Assembly (NCBI RefSeq): GCF_021390595.1
Contig: NZ_JAJEJR010000001.1
Coordinates: forward strand, 2,852,001-2,916,000
Source of the DNA: Paraburkholderia sp. HP33-1
GTDB taxonomy: Bacteria; Pseudomonadota; Gammaproteobacteria; Burkholderiales; Burkholderiaceae
Direction: 5' to 3'
Length of the DNA: 64,000 nucleotides
Under the pieces are notes generated by a model. It was given only the letters and a program-made list of their open reading frames with translations. It made no database searches and was not told the origin of the DNA. A program made the position numbers and the translations under genes. Each line of letters opens with the position of its first letter. Position 1 is the stretch's first letter. Shown here piece after piece: positions 1 through 8,683 of this stretch.

Positions 1-2
1 TC

Positions 3-452
3 GGCGAGCGTCTGTATTCGCGCTGGGACTTCAAGCACATCCTGTCGGGCGGCTACGTCGACATCATCCAGCCGGACGCGTCGCACGCGGGCGGCATCAC
101 CGAGTGCCGCAAGATCGCCGCGATGGCCGAAGCCTACGACGTCGCGCTCGCGCTGCATTGCCCGCTCGGCCCGATCGCGCTCGCGACCTGCCTGCAGATC
201 GACGCGGTGAGCTACAACGCTTTCATCCAGGAACAGAGCCTCGGCATCCACTACAACCAGGGCAACGACCTGCTCGACTACATCCGCAACCCGGAAGTCT
301 TCAAGTACGAAGACGGCTTCGTGTCGATTCCGCAGGGCCCGGGACTTGGCATCGAGGTCAACGAAGAGAAGGTGCGCGAGATGGCGAAGGTCGGTCATCG
401 CTGGCGCAATCCGGTGTGGCGTCACGCGGACGGCAGCGTCGCCGAGTGGTGA
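3..452 (+). CDS. dgoD: D-galactonate dehydratase, C-terminal part (cut by window edge)
   Basis: The reading frame is open from the first full codon at position 3 and ends at a TGA at 450-452, so only about the last 149 residues are present. The segment has the late part of the enolase-superfamily barrel, with [27 protein letters not shown] and [16 protein letters not shown], and finishes with [15 protein letters not shown]. That ending is characteristic of DgoD, which dehydrates D-galactonate to 2-keto-3-deoxygalactonate in the cytoplasm. The His of LHCPLGPIA is in the region that provides a catalytic base in this family. A transporter gene of the galactonate type follows 115 bp downstream, which supports the assignment. 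The N-terminal metal-binding part lies outside the window. Confidence 0.93.
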   Translation, partial: GERLYSRWDFKHILSGGYVDIIQPDASHAGGITECRKIAAMAEAYDVALALHCPLGPIALATCLQIDAVSYNAFIQEQSLGIHYNQGNDLLDYIRNPEVFKYEDGFVSIPQGPGLGIEVNEEKVREMAKVGHRWRNPVWRHADGSVAEW

Positions 453-567
453 TCTGAGCAGCTGAGCGAATCAGGCGGAATGCTGCCGGCGGGCGGCGTT
501 CCGGCTTTGCGCGGTTTGCGTTTCACCCTCACCCGCCGTCGATAAAAAACACCAAAAGGCTACCTCC

Positions 568-1863
568 GTGGAGACAACCCACATTCACGTCCACGCGCAA
601 GCGACCGGCAAGCGCCACCGCCTGCTCGCGATGCTGTTCATCACCGTGGTCATCACGTATCTCGATCGCAGCAATCTGTCGATCGCCGCAACCGCGATCG
701 GCCAGGACCTGCAACTCGATCCCGCCCAGATGGGCCTCGTGTTTTCGGCCTTCGGCTGGTCGTACGCGCTGCTGCAGATTCCCGGCGGCATCCTCGTGGA
801 CCGCACGCGCCCTCGCCTGCTGCTCGCGCTGATCATCGGGCTGTGGTCGCTCGCGACGCTGCTGCAAGGCTTCGCCAGCGCGTTCGTGATGCTGCTGTCG
901 CTGCGCGTGCTGCTCGGAGCGCTCGAAGCGCCCGCCTATCCGACGCTCAATCGCGTCGTCACCACGTGGTTTCCGGATAACGAGCGGGCCCGCGCGATCG
1001 CCACCTACACGTCCGGCCAGTACGTCGGGCTGGCATTCCTGACGCCCGCGCTCGTGCTCACGCAGCAGCATTTCGGCTGGCCGGGCGTGTTCTTTCTGAC
1101 GGGCGCGATCGGCCTCGGCTGGGCGCTCGTCTGGTACGCGCTGTACCGCGAGCCGTCCGAGGCCACCGACATTAACGCCGCCGAGCTCGAAACCATCCGC
1201 GCGGGCGGCGGCCTCGTCGACCTCGGGAACATGCAGCGCGCCCGCGCGCGCTACACCGCCGCCGACTGGCGCGCCGTGCTCGGCAACCGTAAGTTGTGGG
1301 GCGTGTATATCGGCCAGATCGCCGTGACCTCGACGCTGTGGTTCTTCCTCACCTGGTTTCCGACCTACCTCGTCAAGTACCGGCACATGGACTTCCTGAA
1401 GGCCGGCTTCATGGCGGCCGTGCCGTTTCTCGCCGCGTTCGTCGGAATTCTGGGCTCGGGTCTGCTGTCGGACTGGATGATCCGGCGCGGCGTGTCGGCC
1501 ACGGTCGCGCGCAAGGTGCCGATCGTCACGGGCCTCCTGCTATCGACAACGATCGTCGGCGCGAACTACGTCGACACGCCCGCGATGGTGATCCTCTTCA
1601 TGGCGATCGCGTTCTTCGGCAGCGGCTTTGCGTCGATAACGTGGGTGCTGGTGTCGTCGATGGCGAAGAAGGAATTGCTCGGCCTGACCGGCGGCATGTT
1701 CAACCTGATGGGCAATCTGTCGTCGATCTGCGTGCCGGTGGTGATCGGGTTCATCGTCCGCAACGGCGACTTCAAGCCCGCGCTGATGTTCATGAGCGCA
1801 GTCGGCGTGATCGGCGCGCTGTCGTATCTGTTCCTAGTGGGCAAGATCGAGCGCATCCGCTGA
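568..1863 (+). CDS. dgoT: MFS transporter, D-galactonate/sugar-acid type
   Basis: This is a 431-residue polytopic inner-membrane protein with the twelve-helix pattern of the major facilitator superfamily, anion:cation symporter branch. LDRSNLSIAA lies near residue 31 and the loop DRTRPRLLLA after helix 2 resembles the MFS signature between helices 2 and 3. It most likely imports D-galactonate or a related hexonate with protons, because it follows the galactonate dehydratase gene on the same strand. The start is a GTG at 568 with AAGG about 8 bases upstream; an ATG at about residue 21 would remove the N-terminal cytoplasmic tail but keep all helices. Substrate is inferred from context, and glucarate or another hexonate remains possible. 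Confidence 0.82.
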   Translation: METTHIHVHAQATGKRHRLLAMLFITVVITYLDRSNLSIAATAIGQDLQLDPAQMGLVFSAFGWSYALLQIPGGILVDRTRPRLLLALIIGLWSLATLLQGFASAFVMLLSLRVLLGALEAPAYPTLNRVVTTWFPDNERARAIATYTSGQYVGLAFLTPALVLTQQHFGWPGVFFLTGAIGLGWALVWYALYREPSEATDINAAELETIRAGGGLVDLGNMQRARARYTAADWRAVLGNRKLWGVYIGQIAVTSTLWFFLTWFPTYLVKYRHMDFLKAGFMAAVPFLAAFVGILGSGLLSDWMIRRGVSATVARKVPIVTGLLLSTTIVGANYVDTPAMVILFMAIAFFGSGFASITWVLVSSMAKKELLGLTGGMFNLMGNLSSICVPVVIGFIVRNGDFKPALMFMSAVGVIGALSYLFLVGKIERIR

Positions 1864-1971
1864 GCGCCTCGTTCGTGGCCCTGCCCGCGCGTCACGGCCA
1901 CGTGACGCGCGGGCCTTCGCACCGTTTGTTCGGTATCGGACAGACGTATCGCCAGCGCCTTGCTGAAATGC

Positions 1972-2304
1972 ATGCAAACGACACATGCATTGGGCACGGC
2001 CATGGGCGAATTCCTTCCTGACTATCTGATCCGCGAACAGGCAGCGGTCGGCGCGCTGGTCGCGTTCGGCGTGCTGCGCATCATCGGCGCGATGCTCGCT
2101 TACGAGCGCGGATGGAGCATCGCGGTGGTCGGGAAATGCTTCATGGGCGCGGCGGTGCTGTACTGCCTGCCACAGGTCTTCCATCTGCTCACGCAGATGG
2201 CCGGCTCGCACGCGGCCGGCGCCGAACTCGAAGGCAAGGCCGCGGGCTGCGCGATCGCGCTGTTCTGCGCGCCGATTCTCGGTCATCGCCTCGGCTTCGA
2301 GTAA
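1972..2304 (+). CDS. Small hypothetical membrane protein
   Basis: This frame encodes about 110 residues with strong G/C third-position bias, so it looks like a real gene. Two hydrophobic segments are visible, roughly VGALVAFGVLRIIGAMLAY and FMGAAVLYCLPQVFHLL, followed by a shorter hydrophobic stretch near the C-terminus (IALFCAPIL). I do not recognise a family. The start is uncertain: TTG at 1960, ATG at 1972 and ATG at 2002 are in frame and none has a clear ribosome-binding site. It lies 108 bp after the sugar-acid transporter gene and could be read through from it. The far side is the convergent copCD pair. Confidence 0.55.
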   Translation: MQTTHALGTAMGEFLPDYLIREQAAVGALVAFGVLRIIGAMLAYERGWSIAVVGKCFMGAAVLYCLPQVFHLLTQMAGSHAAGAELEGKAAGCAIALFCAPILGHRLGFE

Positions 2305-2360
2305 GCGGCCCTCAAGCATCCATCGACGGATCGCTCAAACACGCAGGCCGCGCCACGCGT

Positions 2361-3290
2361 TCAACCGAGCGCCGCGAACGCCGGCACGCTATGCGACAGC
2401 GCAGCCGCAACGACGAACACGCCGATTATCACGAGCGCTTCCAGATACATCACGTTGACGAAGGTGTGCGCATCCATGGTCGACGCGGTGCGACGCAGGC
2501 GCGGCAGCGCCGAGGTCCGGTTCAGCCCGCCGAGCACGAGTGCAAGCGCGACCAGCACGAGCTTCAACGTCAGCACATGCCCCCACGTGCTCGCATGGAT
2601 CGCTTCAAACGAACCGCCCGAGCCGCGCACCGCATTGAAGACGCCCGACAGCAATACCAACGCGACCGCGACGATCGACACGCTCGACACCTGGGTCGCC
2701 GTGCGGATCAGCATGCCGCGCGCCGTCGATGCGCCGAGCGCCGGCAGCACCGCGAGGCCGGCGGCCATCGTGAGTCCGCCCCATACGCTCGTCGCGAGCA
2801 CGTGCAGCGTCTGCATGCCGATCGCGGCAGAGACGACGCCGGAATCGGCTGCATGACCAAGCGACGCCTTGCCCGCCGCTATCGCGAGCACCGCGAGCCA
2901 CAGCAGGGTGTTACGCAGCATGCCCGAGCCGTGGTTCAGCGCGGTGCCGAGCAGCACCAGCGCGCCGCCGAACGCGAGACTCCAGCCGTAGCCGACATGC
3001 GTTTGGGTCAGCACGGTCGGCACCACGCCGAACGCGGCGGGCAACGCGACGCCACTCATCGACGCCGCCTGATACAGCAGCCAGCCGAGATCGGCAAGTA
3101 CCAGCACGATGGTCGCCGTGAGCATCGACCGTTGCGCGCGCATCCAGCCGGGGCGCGCTGGCGACGTGCCGAGTCGTCCGTCCTTCGCGAGCCATGCGCC
3201 GAGCAGCGCCGAGCCGACGGCGAAGCCGAACGCGACGTTCATGAGCGCGGCCATTGCGACCTGCCCGATCCACAGTCCGTCGAAGTTCAT
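2361..3290 (-). CDS. copD: Copper resistance protein CopD, inner-membrane
   Basis: This 309-residue protein is almost entirely hydrophobic, with about eight predicted membrane helices from WIGQVAMAALMNVAFGFAVG at the N-terminus to the C-terminal YLEALVIIGVFVVAAALS. It matches the CopD family, which is thought to move copper across the inner membrane together with periplasmic CopC. Its ATG overlaps the copC stop codon by 4 bp (ATGA), so the two are translationally coupled. Conserved His and Met residues in the loops (for example MQTLHVLATSVW) are typical of the family. No copA or copB is adjacent, so this is a minimal copCD unit concerned with copper uptake or homeostasis. The C-terminus is convergent with the small membrane protein gene upstream. 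Confidence 0.85.
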   Translation of the reverse strand: MNFDGLWIGQVAMAALMNVAFGFAVGSALLGAWLAKDGRLGTSPARPGWMRAQRSMLTATIVLVLADLGWLLYQAASMSGVALPAAFGVVPTVLTQTHVGYGWSLAFGGALVLLGTALNHGSGMLRNTLLWLAVLAIAAGKASLGHAADSGVVSAAIGMQTLHVLATSVWGGLTMAAGLAVLPALGASTARGMLIRTATQVSSVSIVAVALVLLSGVFNAVRGSGGSFEAIHASTWGHVLTLKLVLVALALVLGGLNRTSALPRLRRTASTMDAHTFVNVMYLEALVIIGVFVVAAALSHSVPAFAALG

Positions 3291-3664
3291 TTGACGTTGA
3301 ACGCGAAGTCGCCTTGCGTACGATGGCCGTCGGTGGCCACCGCGATCCAGTGCACCGCATAGCGGCCGCTCGTCAGTTGCGGCAGCGCGAGGCGCATCAC
3401 GCGGGCGTCCGCGCTATCGACCGCCGACGTACTCGTCGTCGCGGGCTTGCCGCTGGTACCGGCGAGCGTGATCCTGCTGAACGCGGGCTCGAGCGGCTCG
3501 GTGAAATGGATCGTCACGTCGGCGGGCGCGACGGCGTCGGCGTTCGCGGCCGGCACGCTCGAGATCAGATGCGCATGCGCGAACGCGGTGGACGACATGG
3601 CCAGCGCCACCGCGCCGGACATCAACGCACGCAGCGTCGACGAGGAAAAATCGAATAGCTTCAT
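3287..3664 (-). CDS. copC: Periplasmic copper-binding protein CopC
   Basis: This encodes a 125-residue exported protein. A signal peptide of about 30 residues ends in STAFA, so the mature protein begins HAHLISSVPA; the N-terminal His is the Cu(II) ligand expected of CopC. The remaining CopC domain is a beta-sandwich with VTIHFTEPLEPAFSRI and a late His in VATDGHRTQGDFAF. I chose the ATG at 3664 because it gives a proper signal peptide; an in-frame extension up to 3844 is unlikely to be translated. It is the first gene of the copCD operon and diverges from the cytochrome genes. No Met-rich Cu(I) site is obvious. Confidence 0.87.
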   Translation of the reverse strand: MKLFDFSSSTLRALMSGAVALAMSSTAFAHAHLISSVPAANADAVAPADVTIHFTEPLEPAFSRITLAGTSGKPATTSTSAVDSADARVMRLALPQLTSGRYAVHWIAVATDGHRTQGDFAFNVK

Positions 3665-3989
3665 GTAAGGCCGATAGCGGATGAGAACGAATGGAACATG
3701 GCCGGACCGGCGAGGCGCGTCGTCTCCACGACGGCCGGCGAGCCCGGAAGTGTACGCTTCGATGGCGCGCGCGGGGATCGGTTCAACCTGGCTTGACCAC
3801 GACACATGAATCAGGAGAAGTCCGAAATCGGCACATCGCGACACACTGTCGCATGGCGGTCACACCTGGAACCGTCTCTAATGCGGCAAATGGTCACCAT
3901 CACCCTTCGATGATAGAATGCTGCGTCGCCGCAGCGACGGCTGTCCTTCACACCGAGCCGCCCGAAGTTCGGTCAGGTCCCCGATTCTG
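3665..3989. other. Divergent intergenic region between copC and cytochrome genes
   Basis: This 325-bp gap separates copC (minus) from a cytochrome c gene (plus) and must hold both promoters. On the plus strand I see a promoter-like pair at 3891-3919, listed separately. On the minus strand I see no convincing pair. Short frames crossing the gap have no ribosome-binding site and are not credible genes. Confidence 0.6.
3891..3919 (+). promoter_or_regulatory. Predicted sigma-70-type promoter of the cytochrome pair
   Basis: TGGTCA (3891-3896) and TAGAAT (3914-3919) are separated by 17 bp, matching four of six and five of six consensus bases. This would place transcription initiation near 3926, about 65 bp before the first cytochrome gene. 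Confidence 0.45.
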
Positions 3990-4721
3990 ATGGAGTTACG
4001 CGTGTCTTCAAGACGCCTCTTCCGCCCGTTGCTTGCCATTCTGTTGATCGGCACCGCGGGTGTCTATAGCGCTGCGAAAGCGCAGACTCAACCGAAGGCC
4101 CCTGACACGATGGAAGCGCGCGTGCAAGGCTGCACAGCCTGCCACGGCACACATGGGCAAGGTACCGACAACGACTACTTCCCGCGCCTCGCGGGCAAGC
4201 CGGCGGGATATCTGTTCAATCAGTTGCAGAACTTCCGTGAAGGGCGCCGCAAGTACCCGCCCATGAACTACCTCGTCACGTATCTCTCCGACGACTACCT
4301 GCATCAGATCGCCACCTTCTTCTCGCAGCAGCGCCCGCCGTATCCGACGCCGGCCAGGCCGACGGTATCGGCCGCCACGCTCGCGCGCGGTCAGCAGATC
4401 GTGCTGCAAGGTGATGCATCGAAGCAGGTGCCCGCTTGCGCGGCTTGCCACGGCAAGGCGCTGACCGGTATGGAACCGGCGATCCCGGGTCTCGTCGGTC
4501 TGCACTCCGACTACATCAGCGCGCAACTCGGCTCATGGCGCTCGGGCACGCGTCGCGCCATCGCGCCGGACTGCATGCACACGATCGCCACGCGCCTTAG
4601 CGACGAAGACGTGAACGCGGTCGCGGCCTGGCTTTCCACGCAGCAGGCTCCGCAAAACCCCGTGCCGGCTCCGGCCCGCTCCTTGAAGACTCCGCTTGCC
4701 TGCGGCAGCGAACCGCAATAA
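3990..4721 (+). CDS. Diheme cytochrome c, c4-like, periplasmic
   Basis: The product has about 243 residues: a signal peptide (RRLFRPLLAILLIGTAG, cleavage near AKAQ) followed by two similar class I cytochrome c domains. Heme-binding CXXCH motifs are CTACH at residues 48-52 and CAACH at 150-154, and later Met residues (PPMNYL and DCMHTI) are candidate axial ligands. This tandem two-heme layout is that of cytochrome c4, a soluble or loosely membrane-attached electron carrier to terminal oxidases. The start is either ATG 3990 or GTG 4002; the GTG has GGAG six bases upstream and may be the true start. It is followed 21 bp later by a triheme cytochrome gene, so the two probably form an operon. Confidence 0.83.
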   Translation: MELRVSSRRLFRPLLAILLIGTAGVYSAAKAQTQPKAPDTMEARVQGCTACHGTHGQGTDNDYFPRLAGKPAGYLFNQLQNFREGRRKYPPMNYLVTYLSDDYLHQIATFFSQQRPPYPTPARPTVSAATLARGQQIVLQGDASKQVPACAACHGKALTGMEPAIPGLVGLHSDYISAQLGSWRSGTRRAIAPDCMHTIATRLSDEDVNAVAAWLSTQQAPQNPVPAPARSLKTPLACGSEPQ

Positions 4722-4742
4722 GGCGCCGGGAGAGACATTCAA

Positions 4743-6044
4743 ATGAAACGCAAGTCTTTGTTCGCCCTCTCGGCAGTCATCGTGGTCGCGGCTGCCGCAC
4801 TCGTTCCCGTCCTGTGGTCGGGCGGCGACAATCTGCATGGCAGCGGCGCGGCCGTGGCGGCAACGCCCGCGGACCAGGCCGACCTGATCAAGAAGGGCGA
4901 GTACCTCGCCCGCGCCGGCGACTGTATCGCCTGCCACACGGTGCGCGGCGGCCAGCCGTTCGCGGGCGGCCTGCCGATGGCCACGCCGTTCGGCACGATG
5001 TTCACGCCGAACATCACGCCGGACGACCAGTACGGCATCGGCAAGTGGACTCAGGACGACTTCTATCGCGCGATGCACACGGGCCGCTCGAAGGACGGCA
5101 GCCTGCTCTATCCGGGCTTCCCGTTCACGAGCTACACGAAGGTCACGCGCGCCGACTCCGACGCGATCTATGCGTACCTGCGCTCGGTCGCGCCGGTCAA
5201 CGTGCCGAGCCGTCCGCACGAACTGAAGTTCCCGTTCAACCAGCGCAACATGCTGATCGGCTGGCGCACGCTGTTCTTCCGTGAAGGCGAGTTCAAGCCG
5301 GATCCGACCAAGTCGGTCGAATGGAACCGCGGTGCGTATCTGGTCGAAGGCCTCGGCCACTGCGGCATGTGCCACACGTCGATCAACGCGATGGGCGGCC
5401 CGGTCAGCTCGGCGGCTTTCGCGGGTGGTCTGATTCCGCTGCAGAACTGGTATGCGCCGTCGCTGACGTCGAACCGTGAAGCCGGCCTCGGCGACTGGGA
5501 GCTGCAGGACATCGCCGATCTGCTCAAGACCGGCGTGTCGAGCCGCGGCGCGGTGTTCGGTCCGATGGCCGAAGTGGTTCACAACAGCTTGCAGTATTTG
5601 TCGGCCGAAGACATCAACGCGATGGCGACGTACCTGAAGACGATTCCGCAGAAGAGCGAAGCACCGGAACCGCTGCAGCTCGAAACCTCGGAAAAGTTTG
5701 GCGGCGAACTGTTGAAGCAAGGTCAGAAGATCTACGGTGACAAGTGCGCGAAGTGCCACGCGGACAATGGTCTCGGCATGCCACCGGCGTTCCCGCCGCT
5801 CGCGAACAACCCGTCGATCCAGATGCCGTCGGCGGTCAACCCGATCCGCATGGTGCTGAACGGTGGTTATCCGCCGAGCACGGACGCGAACCCGCATCCG
5901 TACGGCATGCCGCCGTTCGCACAGGCTCTGTCGAATCAGGAAGTGGCGGCGGTCGTGACGTACATCCGTATGTCCTGGGGCAACCACGGCACGGCCGTGT
6001 CGCCGCAGCAAGTGGCCGACCTGCGTTCGGCACCGCTCGACTAA
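4743..6044 (+). CDS. Triheme cytochrome c, alcohol/gluconate dehydrogenase cytochrome-subunit type
   Basis: This 433-residue protein begins with an uncleaved anchor or signal segment (residues 6-25) and carries three cytochrome c domains with heme motifs CIACH (61-65), CGMCH (207-211) and CAKCH (335-339). This architecture is that of the membrane-anchored cytochrome subunit of PQQ- or FAD-dependent alcohol, aldehyde, gluconate or sorbitol dehydrogenases, which passes electrons to ubiquinone. No dehydrogenase large subunit or gamma subunit is adjacent, so its partner is encoded elsewhere or it serves as an independent electron carrier with the upstream diheme cytochrome. It starts at an ATG 21 bp after that gene, with a GGGAGAG ribosome-binding site. 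Confidence 0.85.
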   Translation: MKRKSLFALSAVIVVAAAALVPVLWSGGDNLHGSGAAVAATPADQADLIKKGEYLARAGDCIACHTVRGGQPFAGGLPMATPFGTMFTPNITPDDQYGIGKWTQDDFYRAMHTGRSKDGSLLYPGFPFTSYTKVTRADSDAIYAYLRSVAPVNVPSRPHELKFPFNQRNMLIGWRTLFFREGEFKPDPTKSVEWNRGAYLVEGLGHCGMCHTSINAMGGPVSSAAFAGGLIPLQNWYAPSLTSNREAGLGDWELQDIADLLKTGVSSRGAVFGPMAEVVHNSLQYLSAEDINAMATYLKTIPQKSEAPEPLQLETSEKFGGELLKQGQKIYGDKCAKCHADNGLGMPPAFPPLANNPSIQMPSAVNPIRMVLNGGYPPSTDANPHPYGMPPFAQALSNQEVAAVVTYIRMSWGNHGTAVSPQQVADLRSAPLD

Positions 6045-6062
6045 GCAGCGTCCGACGCACCC

Positions 6063-6105
6063 CGGGCGCGGCCTGCGAATTTCGCGGCCGCGCCCTTCGT
6101 TTTTT
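6063..6105 (+). terminator. Intrinsic terminator of the cytochrome operon
   Basis: A 10-bp inverted repeat, GGGCGCGGCC (6064-6073) and GGCCGCGCCC (6086-6095), is followed by TTCGTTTTTT. It ends the cytochrome transcription unit about 20 bp after the stop codon. Confidence 0.8.
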
Positions 6106-6176
6106 CAAGACCGGTATCATATGGGTCCGTTTGTGTTAGTGGCCACCCTCGGGTGACCGTGCAGGAGGAAGGAGCC

Positions 6177-6797
6177 GTGCCCGTTGGTGAGCGCTTGAAC
6201 AGCATTACCCATCTCGTCGGCGCCGTGCTGTCGGTGGTGGGGCTGGCGACGCTCGTCACGATGGGCGCACTCGCCGGCGACGCGTACAAGGTGGTGAGCT
6301 TCAGCGTGTATGGTGCGATGCTGTTCGTGCTGTATGCGATCTCGACGCTGTATCACAGCGTGAGCCATCCGCGTCTGAAGGCGATTCTGCAGAAATGCGA
6401 TCATTCGGCGATCTACCTGCTGATCGCCGGCAGCTACACACCGTTCACGCTCGTCACCTTGCGTGGACCGTGGGGCTGGTCGCTATTCGGCGTGAGCTGG
6501 GGGCTTGCCGCCCTCGGCATCGTGCAGGAACTCACGCTCGGGCGACGCACCCGCAGCGTGTCGATGGTGCTGTATGTGTTGATGGGATGGCTCGCGCTCG
6601 TAGCCGTCCGCCCGCTGGTGGAGGCATTGCCAGCCGCGGGTACCGCGTGGCTCGTGGCCGGCGGCGTCATCTATAGCGCCGGCATCTATTTCTTCATCAA
6701 CGACGAGCGCATCCGCCACGGACATGGTATCTGGCACCTGTTCGTACTGGCGGGCAGTCTGTGTCAATTCGTCAGTGTCGCGCGCTATGTCGCGTGA
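6177..6797 (+). CDS. Hemolysin III / YqfA-type seven-helix membrane protein
   Basis: The 206-residue protein belongs to the HlyIII branch of the PAQR-like (progestin/adipoQ receptor) superfamily, with seven hydrophobic helices. Family hallmarks are visible: NSITHLVGAVLS at the N-terminus, STLYHS followed by DHSAIYLLIAGSYTP, and HGIWHLFVLAGS near the C-terminus; these conserved His, Ser and Asp residues form the putative zinc site. I place the start at GTG 6177 because a perfect AGGAGG (6163-6168) lies 8 bases upstream; an in-frame GTG at 6153 would put that element inside the gene. The physiological role is not established, and the hemolysin name is historical. It stands alone between a terminator and rhlE. 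Confidence 0.85.
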   Translation: MPVGERLNSITHLVGAVLSVVGLATLVTMGALAGDAYKVVSFSVYGAMLFVLYAISTLYHSVSHPRLKAILQKCDHSAIYLLIAGSYTPFTLVTLRGPWGWSLFGVSWGLAALGIVQELTLGRRTRSVSMVLYVLMGWLALVAVRPLVEALPAAGTAWLVAGGVIYSAGIYFFINDERIRHGHGIWHLFVLAGSLCQFVSVARYVA

Positions 6798-7021
6798 CAT
6801 TCCACGGCGACGAAATGCAACTTAAGGCCAGTCGACGTGTCTGCATAGCGCGTTGAAACATCCGGCACATCTGTGAGCGTGCCGCCGATTTCTCCGTGAA
6901 CGGAACCGGGCTTCGGCCTCGCACACGCCATCCTGGCGTGTCGATGCCGCGCTGGTTTTTCCGCGTTGGGGTCCGTTGCCCCCGCTGGACCGTTCGCGAA
7001 ACTGCATTGCAAAGAGCTTTT

Positions 7022-8614
7022 ATGTCTTTTGATTCCCTCGGCTTGTCCGAACCGCTGGTCCGCGCTGTCAATGAACTTGGCTACACCAGCCCGACTCCGA
7101 TCCAGACTCAGGCGATCCCCGCCGTGCTCAATGGCGGCGACCTGCTCGCCGGCGCGCAGACCGGCACCGGCAAAACCGCCGGCTTCACGCTGCCGATCCT
7201 GCAGCGTCTGAATTCGATGCCGCCGGCCGCCGGCGGCAAGCGCGTAGTGCGCGCGCTGATCCTCACGCCGACGCGCGAACTCGCCGCCCAGGTCGAAGAA
7301 AGTGTGCGTGCGTACGGCAAGTACCTGAAGCTGAAGTCGACCGTGATGTTCGGCGGCGTCGGCATCAATCCGCAGATCGACGCATTGAAGCGCGGCGTCG
7401 ATATCGTCGTCGCGACGCCGGGCCGTCTGCTCGATCACATGCAGCAGAAGACCATCGACCTGTCTCATCTCGAGATCCTCGTGCTCGACGAAGCGGACCG
7501 CATGCTCGACATGGGCTTCATCCACGACATCAAGCGCGTGCTCGCGAAGCTGCCGCCGAAGCGCCAGAACCTGCTGTTCTCGGCGACTTTCTCCGACGAG
7601 ATCAAGACGCTCGCCGACAGCCTGCTCGACTCGCCGGCGCTGATCGAAGTCGCGCGCCGCAACACGACGGCCGAAACGGTCGCGCAGAAGATTCATCCGG
7701 TCGATCGCGACCGCAAGCGCGAGCTGCTCACGCATCTGATTCGTCAGCACAACTGGTTCCAGGTGCTCGTGTTCACGCGCACCAAGCACGGCGCGAACCG
7801 CCTCGCCGAGCAGCTGACGAAGGACGGCATCAGCGCGCTCGCGATTCACGGCAACAAGAGCCAGTCCGCGCGCACGCGCGCGCTCGCCGAGTTCAAGGAC
7901 GGCACGCTGCAGGTGCTGGTCGCGACCGACATCGCGGCACGCGGCATCGATATCGATCAGCTGCCGCACGTGGTCAACTTCGATCTGCCGAACGTGCCGG
8001 AAGACTACGTGCACCGCATCGGCCGCACGGGTCGCGCGGGCGCGACGGGCGAGGCGGTGTCGCTCGTGTGCGTCGATGAACTGCAGTTGCTGAAGGACAT
8101 CGAGAAGCTGATCAAGCGTCCGGTCCCACAGGAAGTCATCGCCGGATTCGAGCCGGACCCGACCGCGAAGCCGGAGCCGATCCAGCGACGCGGCCAGGGC
8201 GGCGGCGGACGTTCGCCGCGCCAGGAACAAGGCGCTGGGCGCCGTGGCGGGGCAAGTGCGGGCGGTGCTGGTGGTGGCGCTTCGGCCAAACCGGCTCAAG
8301 GCTCCGGTCAGCGTACGGGACAAGGCACGGGTGAGCGCTCGGGCCAGCGTCCGTCGAACGGTCAGCCCGCGCCGCGCTCGCAAGGCGCGAAGCCGGCCGG
8401 CAACGGCGGCCAGCCGCGTCGCGATGCGCAGCGTCACGACGACCGGCCGCGTACCGCAGCGCCTGAGGGCAGCGCCGCGCACCATGCGCCGCGCAAGCCG
8501 CAGGGCAATCGTTCGCACAACGGCAATCCGGGCGCGTTGCTCGGCGGCGGTGTCAAGCGCAACGATGCGCCGCGTGGCGCGCAACCGTCGCGCAACGGCG
8601 AGCGCGGCCGTTAA
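7022..8614 (+). CDS. rhlE: DEAD-box ATP-dependent RNA helicase, RhlE type
   Basis: This 530-residue protein starts at ATG 7022, with AAAGAG upstream, and has all helicase motifs: the F/Q motif (FDSLGL, PTPIQ), Walker A AQTGTGKT (45-52), PTRELA, DEAD in [16 protein letters not shown] in LLFSATF, and [10 protein letters not shown] in the second RecA domain. It unwinds RNA duplexes in ribosome assembly and mRNA turnover. Residues from about 390 to 530 form a low-complexity tail rich in Gly, Arg, Gln, Asn and Pro, as in RhlE proteins, likely binding RNA without fixed structure. The longer in-frame start at 6896 lacks conserved sequence. The gene appears to be monocistronic. Confidence 0.92.
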   Translation: MSFDSLGLSEPLVRAVNELGYTSPTPIQTQAIPAVLNGGDLLAGAQTGTGKTAGFTLPILQRLNSMPPAAGGKRVVRALILTPTRELAAQVEESVRAYGKYLKLKSTVMFGGVGINPQIDALKRGVDIVVATPGRLLDHMQQKTIDLSHLEILVLDEADRMLDMGFIHDIKRVLAKLPPKRQNLLFSATFSDEIKTLADSLLDSPALIEVARRNTTAETVAQKIHPVDRDRKRELLTHLIRQHNWFQVLVFTRTKHGANRLAEQLTKDGISALAIHGNKSQSARTRALAEFKDGTLQVLVATDIAARGIDIDQLPHVVNFDLPNVPEDYVHRIGRTGRAGATGEAVSLVCVDELQLLKDIEKLIKRPVPQEVIAGFEPDPTAKPEPIQRRGQGGGGRSPRQEQGAGRRGGASAGGAGGGASAKPAQGSGQRTGQGTGERSGQRPSNGQPAPRSQGAKPAGNGGQPRRDAQRHDDRPRTAAPEGSAAHHAPRKPQGNRSHNGNPGALLGGGVKRNDAPRGAQPSRNGERGR

Positions 8615-8645
8615 GCGTCGCCGTGCCTGAAGGCTGCCGCTGTAT

Positions 8646-8683
8646 CAGCCGTTAGTGCTTCTCTGCTCGAAGACTAACGGCTG
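8646..8683. repeat. Inverted repeat at the rhlE / PNPOx-family convergent junction
   Basis: CAGCCGTTAGT (8646-8656) pairs with ACTAACGGCTG (8673-8683), and the 16-base loop can extend the stem through CTTC/GAAG. It overlaps the last codons of the minus-strand gene. There is no T-run on either strand, so it may act as an RNA 3'-end stabiliser or a factor-dependent stop rather than a classic intrinsic terminator. Confidence 0.6.

Noticed and set aside
6785..8584. Long minus-strand open frame (599 residues) opposite rhlE
   Set aside because: It is Arg/Ala/Leu-biased with no recognisable domain and lies entirely under the RNA helicase gene, so it is a codon-bias artefact.
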